Shown: positions 46,091-57,620, numbered from the stretch's first letter. The stretch is DNA of 64,000 nt from Ephydatia muelleri (GCA_013339895.1 JABACO010000006.1:7230298-7294297), one strand, 5' to 3'. The notes: generated by a model not told the origin, from the letters alone. Program-made: numbers and translations.

Positions 46091-46577
46091 CTTAAAATAG
46101 GTACGAGTAAACATTAAACATGGAAAAGCCAACAACCTTACTGCACTAAATATTCGGCCTTGCAATGCAGTTATGTAATGCAAATTAGTACAATTACCTT
46201 CTGATTTTATGCACAGAGCCATTCTAAAAGGGCATTGGAGGGGGGAGGGGGAAGATGAAGAACTAAGTGTATTCTAATTAATCACCGCATAAACAAAGAT
46301 GGGCTCAGCCAGATGGGTGGGTCATACATGTACATGTATAGCTGGTGGGGGGAGGGGCATGTGCCTCATGCTCCACTTTGTGCCCCACCCCCCTCTCCGG
46401 TATGTAAAACAGCACGCATGTCATGGCTTGCTTAGATGGGCTCTCCTACATGTATATCCAGCCCTTCCCTCTGCTTGTTACAGAGGGCCATGAGGGCAAT
46501 GATCACATACACTATGCCCTCTCCACATCAGGGATGTGTCACCAACAGACATTGGTCTGATCTCAAATTACACTCAC

Positions 46578-46676
46578 TGTGTCCTGATGGTTGATCTGTG
46601 CACCCCTATCCACCAGCAGCTGCACACATGTGACATGCCCACCATATGATGCCCTCATCAGTGGAGTCCATCCATC
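46578..46676 (-). CDS. Single ankyrin-repeat exon A (99 nt)
   Basis: Exactly 99 nt, phase 0 at both ends, with acceptor TTTACAG and donor GTGAGT. It encodes one full 33-residue ankyrin repeat: DGWTPLMRASYGGHVTCVQL, then LVDRGAQINHQDT. The exon boundaries match those of exon B at 55311-55409 and of the ankyrin-bearing ROCO exon at 37777-38028. It may therefore be an upstream exon of that gene, or a member of a separate duplicated ankyrin gene. It lies within the segmental duplication and no inactivating change is seen. Confidence 0.78.
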
Positions 46677-47202
46677 CTGTAAAGATAGAAGTGGAGTGGT
46701 AATAGGCAGCTGTTATGAAGGGGACTGCATGGGTTGGGTAAGGGAGTAGGTGCCCCTCCCATTCAGCTAGGGGGTATGGGGGAGTGCTCCCATCGGTCAA
46801 GCATTAGCATTTGCAGTGGCTTAAAATTACTAAAAATCAATACACTGTCATGCAATATCAATGGGATATCTATGGTACCATAGCATTTTACATTATTTAA
46901 ATATCATTGGCAGAAACAACGATCTTTCTCCAGTACCTTTCCTTCTTTAGAGCCATTCTAAAAGGGCATTGGGATGGGGGGAGGGAGAGAAAAAAAGTGT
47001 GTTCTAATTAATTACCGCATAAACAAAGGTGGACCTAGCTAGGTGGGTGGGTCATATAGCTGGTGAGGTGGGGGGTGGGTATCTGCCCTCCTGTTCCGCT
47101 ATATAACCTTGTCTATGATTTGCACAAACATCACAAAATAAGCCAGAGGACCATGAGGGCAATGATCACATATACTATGCCCCACCAGCTATATGACCCA
47201 CC

Positions 47203-47670
47203 AGGTGGGTGGGTCATATAGCTGGTGGGGACACACCACTGGCTTATAATGGAGGACATGACATACACTGTATGTAAATAGTCCAATTATAATTGTAATA
47301 GTGCACAAAACGGGCACTAGACTGCTCGAGGACTTTTCCATAAGTCTTAATGGTGGATGTTTGGTCTTTTGTGCCCTGCTGCTTTTTATGCTACTTTGAG
47401 CAAGAGAAACATGGAGGAAATTCACTAACTATGTAGCCATTTAATATGACACTATGACAGCTACAACAATAGCAGCCTCACAATTAGCACGTAGATTATA
47501 TTCCTCAAGTGAGACAGTTTTTTTGTATTCCTTGCTTCTGACAATACTTTTGTCAACATCAAAATAGCTTAGCAATGCTTCTGGGCTCCTTCCCAGACCT
47601 CAGTGGGGGAGGTTAGAGCAGCTGACTGGATGGGATACGGTACTCCTCCCAAAGCGCACGAAAAGTAGCG
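47203..47670. repeat. Dispersed 0.5-kb repeat, copy 2
   Basis: Same family as 41754-42220. A preceding inverted CCCACCAGCTATATGACCC creates a palindrome at 47182-47230. Confidence 0.85.
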
Positions 47671-48032
47671 TCGGTCCTTATTCCACGCGATTGGCAGTAA
47701 TTGAGCTTGGATCTCTGGTATTTCAACTGGAATAGACACAATGATAGTTGGCAGCGCTTGTTAAGGGCACGGCTTCTCCCGCATTAATATATTCATTCGC
47801 ATGGTTTACACAGCTATCTGGGTAGATAATAGACTTTAGTCTACTGTAGCTGTTACGGCCCAATTTAAAACTTTTGACCCGTTTTAAAACGGGTCGACCC
47901 AATTTAACCCATTTCCAAACCGGTCGACCGGCTTTAAAACGGACTAATTAATTTTTATCAGAACACGTGGTTTACAATTTCTAAGTGTGCGTTTCTCAGT
48001 TCAGTTGCATTTTTTTGGCAGTTGGCTATGAA

Positions 48033-51000
48033 ATGGATATGTACGATCGAGAGAAGGAGTTTGGAGCCTTTCTTGCCGAGAAGTTTTCCTCCAATGATAG
48101 AGGAACTAGCGGTGTAGTTTACAAAGACTTTGGAGACAAAATTAAAACCGCCATAAAAGACCCGTCGGCTGTTGACAAGAACTTGCGCTTCTTTGTTAAG
48201 AAGAAGGGATTCCAGATTCTGAACATCCCTAGTCTAGGAGCTCGCGATGTTCTTGTTGTTCCAGCAAAAGAGCAGGTACTTCTCACTAAATTGTTTGTCA
48301 GTTGTACACAACTATTGATGCGTGTTGTTGCCATTCATCGCACAAAATGTAAAGTTGTAGTGTTTTTGCAACTTCTAGCGTAGGAAACTGAGATAAATGC
48401 GTCATTTATATAGGGCTTGGTGGAGGACAATACCGCTATTGATAAGTACAGAAGAGTAGCGCATGTTGAAGAATTCTATGAAATCATTCGTGATGTCCAT
48501 GAAAAGGATGTGTTACATGGTGGGTACAAGAAGACGTTTGAAAAGGTATGGTGTCATGTCGCCCATGTGTCTGTTACTGAATATGTATTCTTGTGTTCAG
48601 TTGCAGAGTTTGTATCATGGGATCCCAAGATGCGTGGTTGAAAAATTTGTTTCTCTGTGCCCATCTTGTCAGCTTCGGAAACCACAGCTATCGACTCCTC
48701 CTCTGAAGCCAATCATTGCAAATGGGTTTTTCTGCAGATTGCAAGTAAGCAAATTGTTTGTCCTAGATTTATGTTACAATACTTTATAATACCTGACCTG
48801 CTTTTTACCCTTGGACTGTGTTAACAATTATTATTCATGCCTAATTTTAATTGCATTTACTCTATATATGGAGCACAAGTTTAGGCTTTACAGCTGGCTT
48901 CTAGAGCAATGCATTTATTTTTGGGTCAAAATAACATATATGCATGGCAGATTCACACACATGATAAAAGAAATTGACCAGTTTCATGTCAATCACATAG
49001 TAGTCCTTTAGTTGTGTGACTGTCACAGTAGTTATAGGCTTTTTTTTCTCTTTTGGAGTGCTACAATGTAGTTGGATCACAGTGTATAGCAGCACCCTGT
49101 GCAACAAATAGCCGGAGCCTTTCATTTGTACACTAAAGTTCTTAAATTTCTTTTCTAGATTGATCTGATTGATATGAGGCACGTTCCTCATGGCAATAAA
49201 AAGTGGATACTCCACTGTGTGGACCACTGGTCTAAGTTCAATTTTGCATATGCTTTGGAAGCTAAGAGTGCTGCAAATGTTGCAGATAATCTCAATACAC
49301 ATGTATTCCCTTATTTTGGAGTACCTCGCATTTTACATTCTGACAACGGTCGAGAATTTGTGAATGGGGTAATCGTTGACTTGCTAAAGCTTTGGAACTC
49401 TAATATTCAGTTGGTTAGTGGTCGCCCTCCTCAAAGCCAAGGATTAGTTGAAAGAGCCCATCAAACCCTGCACAAAAAGATGGCAGCCGAAATCAGTGCG
49501 AGTGGTATGAAGACACCACCTTGGAGTGATTGGCTACCACGTATAGTTTGTAAGTTGGTTTTGTATATTAGAATTCATATAAGTTAAAAGTTGTTTTTTC
49601 CTTATAGATGCTATGAATACCCAAGTGCATGATACTACAGGAGTATCTCCATATGAACTTGTGTTTGGTCAAAAAGCCCGAAGTATCATCTTCCCAACAC
49701 AGCAAAGTGCAATTGTGTTAGAGGAAGACTTGGCCGATGAAGGGATTGATGTTGGTTTTTCATCAGAAGCGAAGCAAGCAACAGTCATGAGCCCAGCGCA
49801 TCAGCAAGCATTTCCAACAGAAGAGGAAGCAAAGATAGGTGCAGAGGATGCCCAGTGCTCAAAGAGCTCTTCACATCAAGTGTCTGTGACAAAGAATGTA
49901 GTCAATGGAGCCAAGGACACCCAGCATGCTGATGTTAGTGTGGCAGAAAGTGAAACAATTGAAAGAGAGCTACTTGAAGAGAATGACGAATCTGCTATAG
50001 ATGAAGTCAAGTCAAATGGGGATCACAGGAATAGCGTACGAGAAAATGCACTTTCCACTTTGCTGAAGCATAAAGAGGTTAAAAATTATTGACTGTTTTT
50101 TGATTTTGATCAGATTTAGCGTGATGTTTGTTTTCATTCTTATAGATCAGAATCAAAGCTGACAAAAAGTACCTTACTTCTGCTAAGAAGATGGCAGAAA
50201 GATACAACAAACAACACAGGACATTGTCATTTGTGATTGGTGAAAGTGTGTCAGTCAGAATTCCTCGTATTGATCGAGCCAGTTCCGACCTATCTCGCCT
50301 GCCTTGTGTTGTTGTTGAAATTGTCGGAGGAGACCAGAGCCTTTACAGATTGAGGTATATTGTTTTCAATTGTGTTACTTTTGCGAGTTACTTTGTGAAT
50401 TCATCATCCTATGTGTTCAACTTCAGATGCCAACATGGAGTTTTGAATGTCTGCTACACTGCTGGAGAACTCGATAAATACAACGGATCTGGAATGTGCG
50501 AAGTAGAGAATTGGCAAAATCAGCCTTTTATCTCATTAAGAGAAGCAGCTAGGAAACAAGCACCTTGGAATCATTTTGTGACCAATGCTTGCAAGTGTAC
50601 GACCGGCTGCCTAAATCGCAAGTGTCAGTGTGTAAGGAAAAATATAAGCTGTAGCACCTACTGCCACAAATCGTCACCATGTTCAAACTGTACAACGTAC
50701 GTTTTTTTTTTGTTTAAATTTAAATTGATCAAAATGTACCATGTACCAAAAAATTTTCAGCAGTGTAACTCGCAAGATTATTGAAGATGTTCACACTGCC
50801 ATTTGTGATGTAGATTTTGGCCCTTGGATCAAATTTTGCGCCCATATTCAAGGTAAGTCTAAACGCAAAATTGTGCATTACATGCAGTATCTCATTTGTA
50901 TGTGATGATATAAATGACTTTTTAGGTAGTAAGGAACTGAAAGATGAACTGCTCTCATCACAGAGATTGGATTTATGGAGATCAGGCAGTACAATGTATA

Positions 51001-52358
51001 ACCGCAGTTGCAGAGAGGATGAAGACTTAGATGTACATGTAAGCATCGTGAACTGTAATTGTTTTTTGCATGTGTTGTACTTAATAACACAACCCAACCT
51101 TCACTGCAGCTTTCCAAATACATTCATGACTCAACGAAGTATGGACTGTATGTGAACACTCACGTATCACTTTGGCTTCATTCTCGGAGTTTTGACAAAA
51201 AGCCATCGCTTGTGCAAGCCTTGGGATTTGTCATAGTTAATGAAGATATACATACACAGTTTGATGCTTTTGTTTCATCCATGCCATTACTTTCCCAAGG
51301 CTGCTACCTGCAGTGTGGTCCATTGCTGCAGTACTGGAATACGCACATGAGGCCTATTCCCGCCACCATTGTGCAATTGTTTGGAGATGAATACCTCTTC
51401 CTTCATTATGCGGATGTGGATACTCTATGTGAATGGGTTTTCAAAGCAAGAGAAGAATTTGAGAAACATGATGAATCTGCAGAAGACACTGCTGAACATC
51501 CTGTGGAGTCTGAGTTGGAGGAGGGCAGGAAGACTAAGCGCAAATGCACCTCAAGGAAGCCAAAGCTCTGGATGAAATTTGGTGAATTTCAATTGTATGA
51601 AGCAGACAGGTAACATTGTAAAAATACGTGGGTGATTATATAAAACATTTATATCATCCTTTTTTGTTCAGATCTATTCTTGAAAACAACCAGTCCTGGT
51701 TGAATGACAACATCATAAATGCTGTGCAAACCCTCCTAAAGAGCAAGTATGGTACACCAGGTCTCCAGAATACAGTACTCGCCGCAGCACTCCAGGGCTG
51801 TATAGTAGGTGGAGAAGAGTTTGTGTAAGTGTTGAATTGTGGTGGAAACCATTGGCTTACCATATCTACTATCGGTTGTCCCTACTCTACAGTCAACATA
51901 TATGACAGCATGTGTTGCACTCTACCAAGTACCACACAAAAGCAGATATGTGCACTGCTTATGACCCATGAACCAAATGTAACCCTGCGTTTCATCAATG
52001 TCGACAAGCAGAATAATGCCAATGACTGTGGTCTTTATGCATTAGCATTTTGTGCAGCTCTCTGTTCCGGAGATAATCCACAACACATCACCTTCTCTAA
52101 CACTGACATGAGAAAGCATGTGTTGCATTGCTTGATGCAAAATGAAATTTTAATGGTAAGATGTTAAAAAGGAAGAAGATGGTAAAGGAGACACAGCTAC
52201 TTGAAATCATCTGTACATGTCGGAGCATAGAAGATGGTAACATGGTGGAATGCGACGTTTGCAAGGAATGGTTCCATCAAGGGTGTATAACTGTACCAGA
52301 AAATGTTTGGAACACGCCTTCAACACCATGGATGTGTGATTCATGCAAGGATAGTTAA
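48033..52358 (+). CDS. Ginger transposase: integrase, Ulp1 protease, PHD finger
   Basis: Phase-consistent exons: 48033-48275, 48414-48545, 48601-48744, 49159-49549, 49608-50077, 50146-50354, 50427-50696, 50761-50852, 50926-51038, 51110-51609, 51672-52155, and a PHD segment to 52358. About 1,080 residues. Order: a 5' helical part; HHCC zinc binding (HEKDVLHGGYKK; CPSCQLRK); DDE core (IDLIDMRH; LHSDNGREFVNG; SQGLVERAHQT); an acidic spacer; a Cys-rich segment (CKCTTGCLNRKCQC); a Ulp1/C48 protease (GGNHWLTIS; NIYDSM; NANDCGLYALAF, giving H, D and C); and a PHD finger (CTCRSIEDGNMVECDVCKEW). The fused protease and PHD finger are known in Ginger elements. Defects are TAA at 51826-51828 in the protease, where Gln would fit, and a frame change at about 52156-52165 before the PHD finger. 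The copy is probably just inactivated. Confidence 0.87.
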
Positions 52359-52489
52359 ATGTACTCAAGGAACTTGCCTTTTTAGATCTGTTTTTTGTGT
52401 GCGCTCGTCGTTATTTTAATTTGCTGCATGCTATTTATTTCCAAATCATTAAATTTTCTGAATCTATACACTGTTAACTCATTCAAAAC

Positions 52490-52733
52490 CGGTCAACCCG
52501 CTTTAAAACGGGTCAGTTTTGCATATTGGTTTTAAAATCGGTCGACCCATTTTAGAACCGGGTGACCGGCTTTAAAACCGGTCAACCCGCTTTAAAACGG
52601 GTCAGTTTTGCATATTGGTTTTAAAATCGGTCGACCCATTTTAGAACCGGTTGACCGGCTTTAAAACCGGTCGACCGGCTTTAAAACGGGCGACCCGTTT
52701 TAAAACGGGTCAGGTTTTAAATTGGGCCGTAAC
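52490..52733. repeat. Ginger 3' subterminal repeats
   Basis: Alternating AAACCGGTC(A/G)ACC and CTTTAAAACGGGTC units, including two nearly identical 90-bp blocks. They resemble the shorter left-end set at 47870-47945 and are probable transposase-binding arrays. Confidence 0.85.
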
Positions 52734-53185
52734 ATAGCTGTTAAATCATGCGAATGAATATATTATTGCGGGAGAAGGCGTGCCCTTAACAAGCGCTGCC
52801 AACTTGAAACTAAACAAACGATGTGTGTTTGCGCTCCATTCCAGTTGATATCCGAAATACCAGAGATGCAAGCTCAATTACGGCCAATAAGGACTGACGC
52901 TAATATACTAATTTTAGGTTAACTTAGTTCCACCATAACTTTGTTGTTTAGAAACGAACGCTCCGATTCAGATATGTACGTGAACAGCAAACGCTGCTCT
53001 TAAATTAATTACACTTTATGGCAGGAACGCTCCCCGATTTACGCATTGTTGATACAAATTCAAACGTATATTGGCCTGGGGACTCAATAAATATTAATTT
53101 AGTACGTTAATAACTGGTAGAAAAAGGAACTAAACTTGAGGGTCATGCATAATTTTGAGTGAGCTGATATGATTGGCCTCATGAT

Positions 53186-53317
53186 CTGTTTGCTGAAGCA
53201 TATATAGAGTGTCCACATTAGCACACTGGGTCGTTCTGCGGTATGTGATGTCACATACCGTAGAATGACCCAACATGCTAATGTGGACACTCTATATATC
53301 CATATCAGCAAACAGGT
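53186..53317. repeat. 132-bp palindrome
   Basis: CTGTTTGCTGA at 53186 is mirrored by the sequence ending TCAGCAAACAG at 53317. The centre is GTGATGTCAC. Arms such as AGAGTGTCCACATTAGCA pair with TGCTAATGTGGACACTCT. Copy A of the duplication has only the right half (near 42693). Confidence 0.85.
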
Positions 53318-54660
53318 GAGAACACAGAAGACGTAAATGTGTTTACCATGAAGCAAATGGACTTACTTCCAGTTACAGCAGGGCATCTAAAGAGAGAAAG
53401 AGGGAGGGACACTTCTGTCAAAGGTGTTCAAACATGTTCAATCAGGATGGCCCAAAGCTGTGGAAGACATCCTGCTGGTGTGTTTTGACAAACGCCATGA
53501 GCTAACCACAGAACAAGGTTGTCTAATGAGGGGAACTAGGGTGGTCATTCCAAAAGTGCACCAACAGAAGGTACAGGAGGAACCCAAACTAACCCCTCTA
53601 CACCCATGGGAATTTCCTGATGGTCCATGGAGGAGGATCCATGTGGATTTTGGGGGACCATTTCAGGGGAAAAGCTTCTTGGTCTTTGTGAATGCCTATT
53701 CGAAATGGAGGTTGTGGCAATGGATGAAACCACCACGGACAGGACAGTGGATAAACTGCGTGCTATCTTGCCTGGTGGGAATACCACTGCAAATGGTAAC
53801 AGATAATGGGCCCCAGTTCACTTCAGCAGGATTCGAACTACATGTATTTCCTGGCCTTGAATAACATACATGTAAAGCACCTCAAGTCTAGTCCATATCA
53901 TCCAGCCACAAATGGTCTAGTGGAACGCTTCATTCAAACATTAAAACAAGCATTAAGGGTATTAAAAAGAGATGGACACACTGCAGCACAGCCTGGCCAG
54001 CTTCTTATTGAACTACCGAAACGAAAGACATTCTACCACAGAAGCCACACCGGCAACATTGATGATGGGGAGGGATCTACAATGCAGACTCAGTCTTCTG
54101 ATGACAGACTTGAAGGAATCAGTATTATAAAATGTCAGATAGGAGCTGTCAAGGTCTGCAGCTGTTGAACGCATTTTTGTGATGTTGGAAACGAAGTCAT
54201 GGTTAGAGATTACAGGTCTGGTCATTCTCGGTGGCAAACAGCCACATTTGGGCAGCAAGTCATGCAAGGTGGAAATAGATGGAGGTGGAGTGTGAAAGAG
54301 ACATGCAGACCAGATGACTACTACAGGTGTTGGAAATGGAATAGAGGATGAACCAGCTAGCATGGCAGTTGAACCAGAGTGGAGGTTGGACAGACAAGAT
54401 GACTCTGCTGACCAGAGCTACCCATAATACGTGAGGCACCCATGCCAGCTGTCATACCCCAGTCCCAGAGGTATTACCTGACTCTAGTGACACAGAACCT
54501 GGTGACATGCCTGGGAAGCTAACCTCGGTGAACTCCACATCACCATTGGCCCCCCCATCAACGCAGGAACCATTTGGACAACGGACAATTATCACCAGGT
54601 ATGGACGGACGATCAAGAAGCCAACACACTATTTAGACACCAGTGTCTGAATGAAGAGGA
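53290..54660 (+). pseudogene. Ty3/gypsy pol copy B: integrase
   Basis: The frame 53424-53862 includes VQSGWPKAVEDILLVCFDKR and CLMRGTRVVIPKVHQ, then the integrase core RRIHVDFGGPFQGKSFLVFV (first Asp) and QMVTDNGPQFTSAGFELH (second Asp). A frameshift near 53860 leads to VKHLKSSPYHPATNGLVERF (Glu of the triad) and IQTLKQALRVLKRDG. Another break follows before the pol tail (TIKKPTRYLDTSV, about 54620). Catalytic residues are all present but in two frames. The gag, protease and RT regions are missing. Confidence 0.82.
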
Positions 54661-55310
54661 TTGTGAACTCACATATTCCATTTATCAGTATATGTATCGT
54701 ATTGCAGTTGTATGTGATTGAGTTGATTCACTGTATACCGTGTGCACTAGTATTCTTAGAAAGATATGTTTACATCAAGCTTGTCGGACCCCACAGACAG
54801 TGCCCTTTTCACTCAAATCACCACTTAAACACGTATGAGTGAACGTTAAACATGGAAAAGCCAACAAATGTACCTGCACTTAATATATGGCCATGCAATG
54901 CAGTTACGCGATGTAAATTAGTACAATAACCTGCTGATATCTATGCACAGAGACATTCTAAAAGGGCATTGGGATGGAGGGAGGGACAGAACTAAGTGTA
55001 TCCTAATTATTCACCGCATAAACAAAGGTGGGCCCAGCCAGGTGGGTGGGTCATATAGCTGGTTGGGGGGTAGGGGGGGGAGGAGGGGACTCTGCCCTCA
55101 TGCTCCACCTAGTGCCCCACCCCTCTCTCCGGTATGTAAAACAGCATCCATGTCATGGCTTGCTTAGATGTGCTCTCCTACATGTATATCCAGCCCTCCC
55201 CTATGCTAGTTACAGAGGGCCATGAGGGCAATGATTGCATACACCATGCCCTGATCCACATCAGGGATGTGTCAGCAACAGACATTGGTCTGATCTCAAA
55301 TTACACTCAC

Positions 55311-55409
55311 GTTGTCCTGATGGTTGATCTGTGCACCCTTATCCACCAGCAGCTGCACACATGTGACATGCCCACCTGTTGATGCCCACATCAGTGGAGT
55401 GTATCCATA
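55311..55409 (-). CDS. Single ankyrin-repeat exon B (99 nt)
   Basis: Exactly 99 nt, phase 0, acceptor TTTACAG, donor GTGAGT. It encodes YGYTPLMWASTGGHVTCVQL, then LVDKGAQINHQDN. It differs from exon A at only 7 residues, mostly at variable surface positions, and keeps the TPLM, GGHV and LLV frame residues. It has the same strand and phase as the ROCO exons. It is either a second ankyrin exon of that gene made by duplication, or part of a duplicated neighbour. Confidence 0.78.
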
Positions 55410-55918
55410 CTGTAAAGATAGAAGTGGAGTGGTTATAGGCAGCTGTTATGAAGGGGACTGCATGGGGTGGGTGAGGGAGTAGGTGCCCCTCCCATCCAGC
55501 TAGGGGGTATGGGGGAGTGCTCCCATCGGTCAAGCATTAGCATTTGCAGTGGCTTAAAACTACCAACTAATTGACCTGCACTAAACATTCGGCCTTGCAA
55601 TGCAGTTATGCAATGCAAATTAGTACAATAACCTGCTGATATCTATTGATATCTATGCACAGAGCCATTCTAAAAGGGCATTGGGATGGAGGGGAGGGAC
55701 AGAAAAAAGTGTATTCTAATTACTTACCGCATAAACAAAGGTGGACCTAGCTAGGTGGGTGGGTCATATAGCTGGTGGGGGTGGGGGGTGGGTATCTGCC
55801 CCCCAGTTGCGCTATATAACCTTCTCTATGATTTGCACAAACATCACAAAGTAAGCCAGAGGACCATGAGGGCAATGATCACATACACTATGTCCCCACC
55901 AGCTATATGACCCACCCT

Positions 55919-56375
55919 GTGGGTGGGTCATATAGCTGGTGGGGACACACCACTGGCTTATAATGGAGGACACGATATGTAAATAGCCCAATTATTCTGC
56001 TGTGCAACGTGATGTGCACAAAACGATAACTAGACTGCTCGATGACTTTTCCATACGTCTTAATGGTAAATGTTTCGTCTTTTATGCCCTGCTGCTTCGT
56101 ATGCTACTCTGAGCGAGAGAAACATGGAGGAAATTCATTTACTTCATGTATGTAGCCATTCAACATGACACTATGACAGCTACAACAATAGCAGCCTCAC
56201 TTTTAGCACGTAGATTATATTCCTCAAGTGAGGCAGTCTTTTTGTATTCCTTGCTTCTGACAATACTTTTGTCAACATCAAAATAGCTACGTAAGCAATG
56301 CTTCTGGGATCCTCCCCAGACCTCAGTGGGGGAGGTTAGAGCAGCTGACTGGATGGGATACGGTACTCCTCCCAA
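55919..56375. repeat. Dispersed 0.5-kb repeat, copy 3
   Basis: Same family as 41754-42220 and 47203-47670, again with an inverted CCCACCAGCTATATGACCC just upstream forming a palindrome (55891-55945). Confidence 0.85.
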
Positions 56376-57010
56376 AGCGCACGAAAAGTAGTGTCGGTCC
56401 TTATTCAACGCGATTGGCAGTAATTGAGCTTGGATCTCTGGTATTTCCAGAGATAGAGCGTATGCCCAATTGCTGATGAGTTGGGGTCAGTACACAATAC
56501 GCACTAATGTATGCTTAACTATTTGGTGCTTCTCATTGCATAGTGTGACTTCTTTGATCCTGCTGAGGCAATGCAGATCTGTGATTATTTTGTGCATCAT
56601 GTTGAGAGTATGAAGAACAATGGTCCTTGCTCTGCCTCTAGTGCAGAATGGTAAGTGTGGGCATGTATACATTTATTGTCTCAATATTAGGCATGAATAA
56701 TTTACCTCTGTGCGTTTGCAAAACCCCAACAGCAATAGGCAAGCTCCTAGTCAAGATATAGTCACTGTTGCTGAGCACATGTATAATGGAGGCTACTACG
56801 ACAGCAACAAAAGGCTGATCCTGTACTGTAGCAATAACCCTTATGACCGTTACAACCCAGACCAAGTTCAGGTTTAGGCAGCGCGTGTTAAGAGCATGTA
56901 CGCCTTCTCCCACAATAATCGCATGGTTTACACAGCTATCTGGGTAAGATAACAGACTTTAGTGTCCTGTTATCTACCCAGATAGCTGTGCATGTAAACC
57001 ATGCGAATGA
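56376..57010. mobile_element. MITE-like element carrying exons
   Basis: Left end AAGCGCACGAAAAGTAG and the CAGTAATTGAGCTTGG block match 47655-47730. The right end has the hairpin GTTTACACAGCTATCTGGGT with its inverse, ending CATGCGAATGAAT. The interior differs from the Ginger-split relative by holding two exon-like blocks. Confidence 0.6.
56544..56871 (+). pseudogene. Captured two-exon fragment
   Basis: Exon 56544-56650 has acceptor GCATAG and donor GTAAGT. Exon 56733-56871 has acceptor CCAACAG. They join in phase 2. The product reads CDFFDPAEAMQICDYFVHHV, ESMKNNGPCSAS, then APSQDIVTVAEHMYNGGYYD and YCSNNPYDRYNPDQVQ. There are no stops. It has no start or terminal exon and lies inside a MITE-like element, which suggests capture from a gene. 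The family is not recognised. Confidence 0.5.
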
Positions 57011-57013
57011 ATT

Positions 57014-57440
57014 TGAACCTGCGGCAGCAGGTTCAATATAGAATTGATTGAGGATTGATGAATATCATTAAATAACTTCACTCGCGTCTGGAGGGACAAC
57101 GGAGAAACGGATCGCGTATCTCTTTGTCGCGATGGAACGAGAACTCAAAGATCTACAGTTCTATGTTTGTTCCGTGTCATAAAACTGTGTATTTAGAGAA
57201 ACAAACGAATTCCTTTTCTCGTGCTCAGTCCCAAAATAATTCTTGGTCGTCGTATACGAAGAACGGCAATAGCACCGAATTCACCTGCACGTTATCCTTT
57301 AAGGTCATATGGACACCTAGAAAGAGAAGTACTTCATGCGGTAGCAAGTTCTATATAGGAATTGGTAAGAAGTTATTGCAGAATTATTGTTCAATGAAGT
57401 TATTTGTACAGCTTGCACTCCAACCTGCACGGACCTGTTC
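57014..57440. repeat. Dispersed repeat (copy of 27063)
   Basis: Begins with the same GAACCTGCGGCAGCAGGTTC palindrome as 27063-27550 and shares GTCTGGAGGGACAACGGAG and the CTTTGTCGCGATGGAACGA run. No DPEKK-type ORF follows here. Confidence 0.75.
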
Positions 57441-57620
57441 CTGAGTTTAAGGTAGTTAAACGCGGTTAACCGACACGGCGCACGCGACAGACACCACCTA
57501 CTCGATGGGGGCATATATAAAGGCCGTGGCGCATGCGTAGTACACACGTGCATTCGAGTCGGCCTCACGCCACCTATACATTAATTTTCTTTGTCTTCTT
57601 CTCTTGAGGCGATCTGTTAC

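Larger units (their letters stand above)
42700..47780. repeat. Segmental duplication, copy A
   Basis: A mosaic of gypsy 3' pol, LTR-like tail, ankyrin exon, AAAGGGCATTGG-containing repeat, the GTGGGTCATATAGCTGG repeat and the start of a MITE. It recurs in the same order at 53290-56450. Copy A is expanded by the 43216-45024 insertion. Confidence 0.8.
47852..52734. mobile_element. Ginger DNA transposon, 4.9 kb, TSD TAGC
   Basis: TAGC is duplicated at 47848-47851 and 52735-52738. Termini TGTTACGGCCCAATTTAAAAC and its inverse start with TGT, as Ginger ends do. Subterminal AAAACGGGTC/GACCCGTTTT arrays occupy 47870-47945 and 52490-52725. The single multi-exon gene inside encodes an integrase-like transposase with extra domains. 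Both termini and nearly all coding sequence are intact. Confidence 0.9.
47673..52912. mobile_element. MITE-like host element split by Ginger
   Basis: The left half (47673-47851) and right half (52735-52912) are inverted copies. Shared words are CAGTAATTGAGCTTGGATCTCTGGTATTTC against its inverse, plus GTTAAGGGCACG and CATTCGCATGG. Removing the Ginger element and one TAGC leaves about 360 bp of hairpin MITE. A related unsplit element is at 56376-57010. Confidence 0.7.
53290..56450. repeat. Segmental duplication, copy B
   Basis: Same order of elements as copy A (42700-47780) but without the 1.8-kb insert. Sequence identity is high over the ankyrin exon, the LTR-like tail and the flanking repeats. 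Confidence 0.8.

Noticed and set aside
37777-55409. Certain assignment of all ankyrin exons to one ROCO gene
   Set aside because: Strand and phase agree, but the 99-nt exons lie in a duplicated transposon mosaic and no transcript evidence is available, so they are annotated separately.
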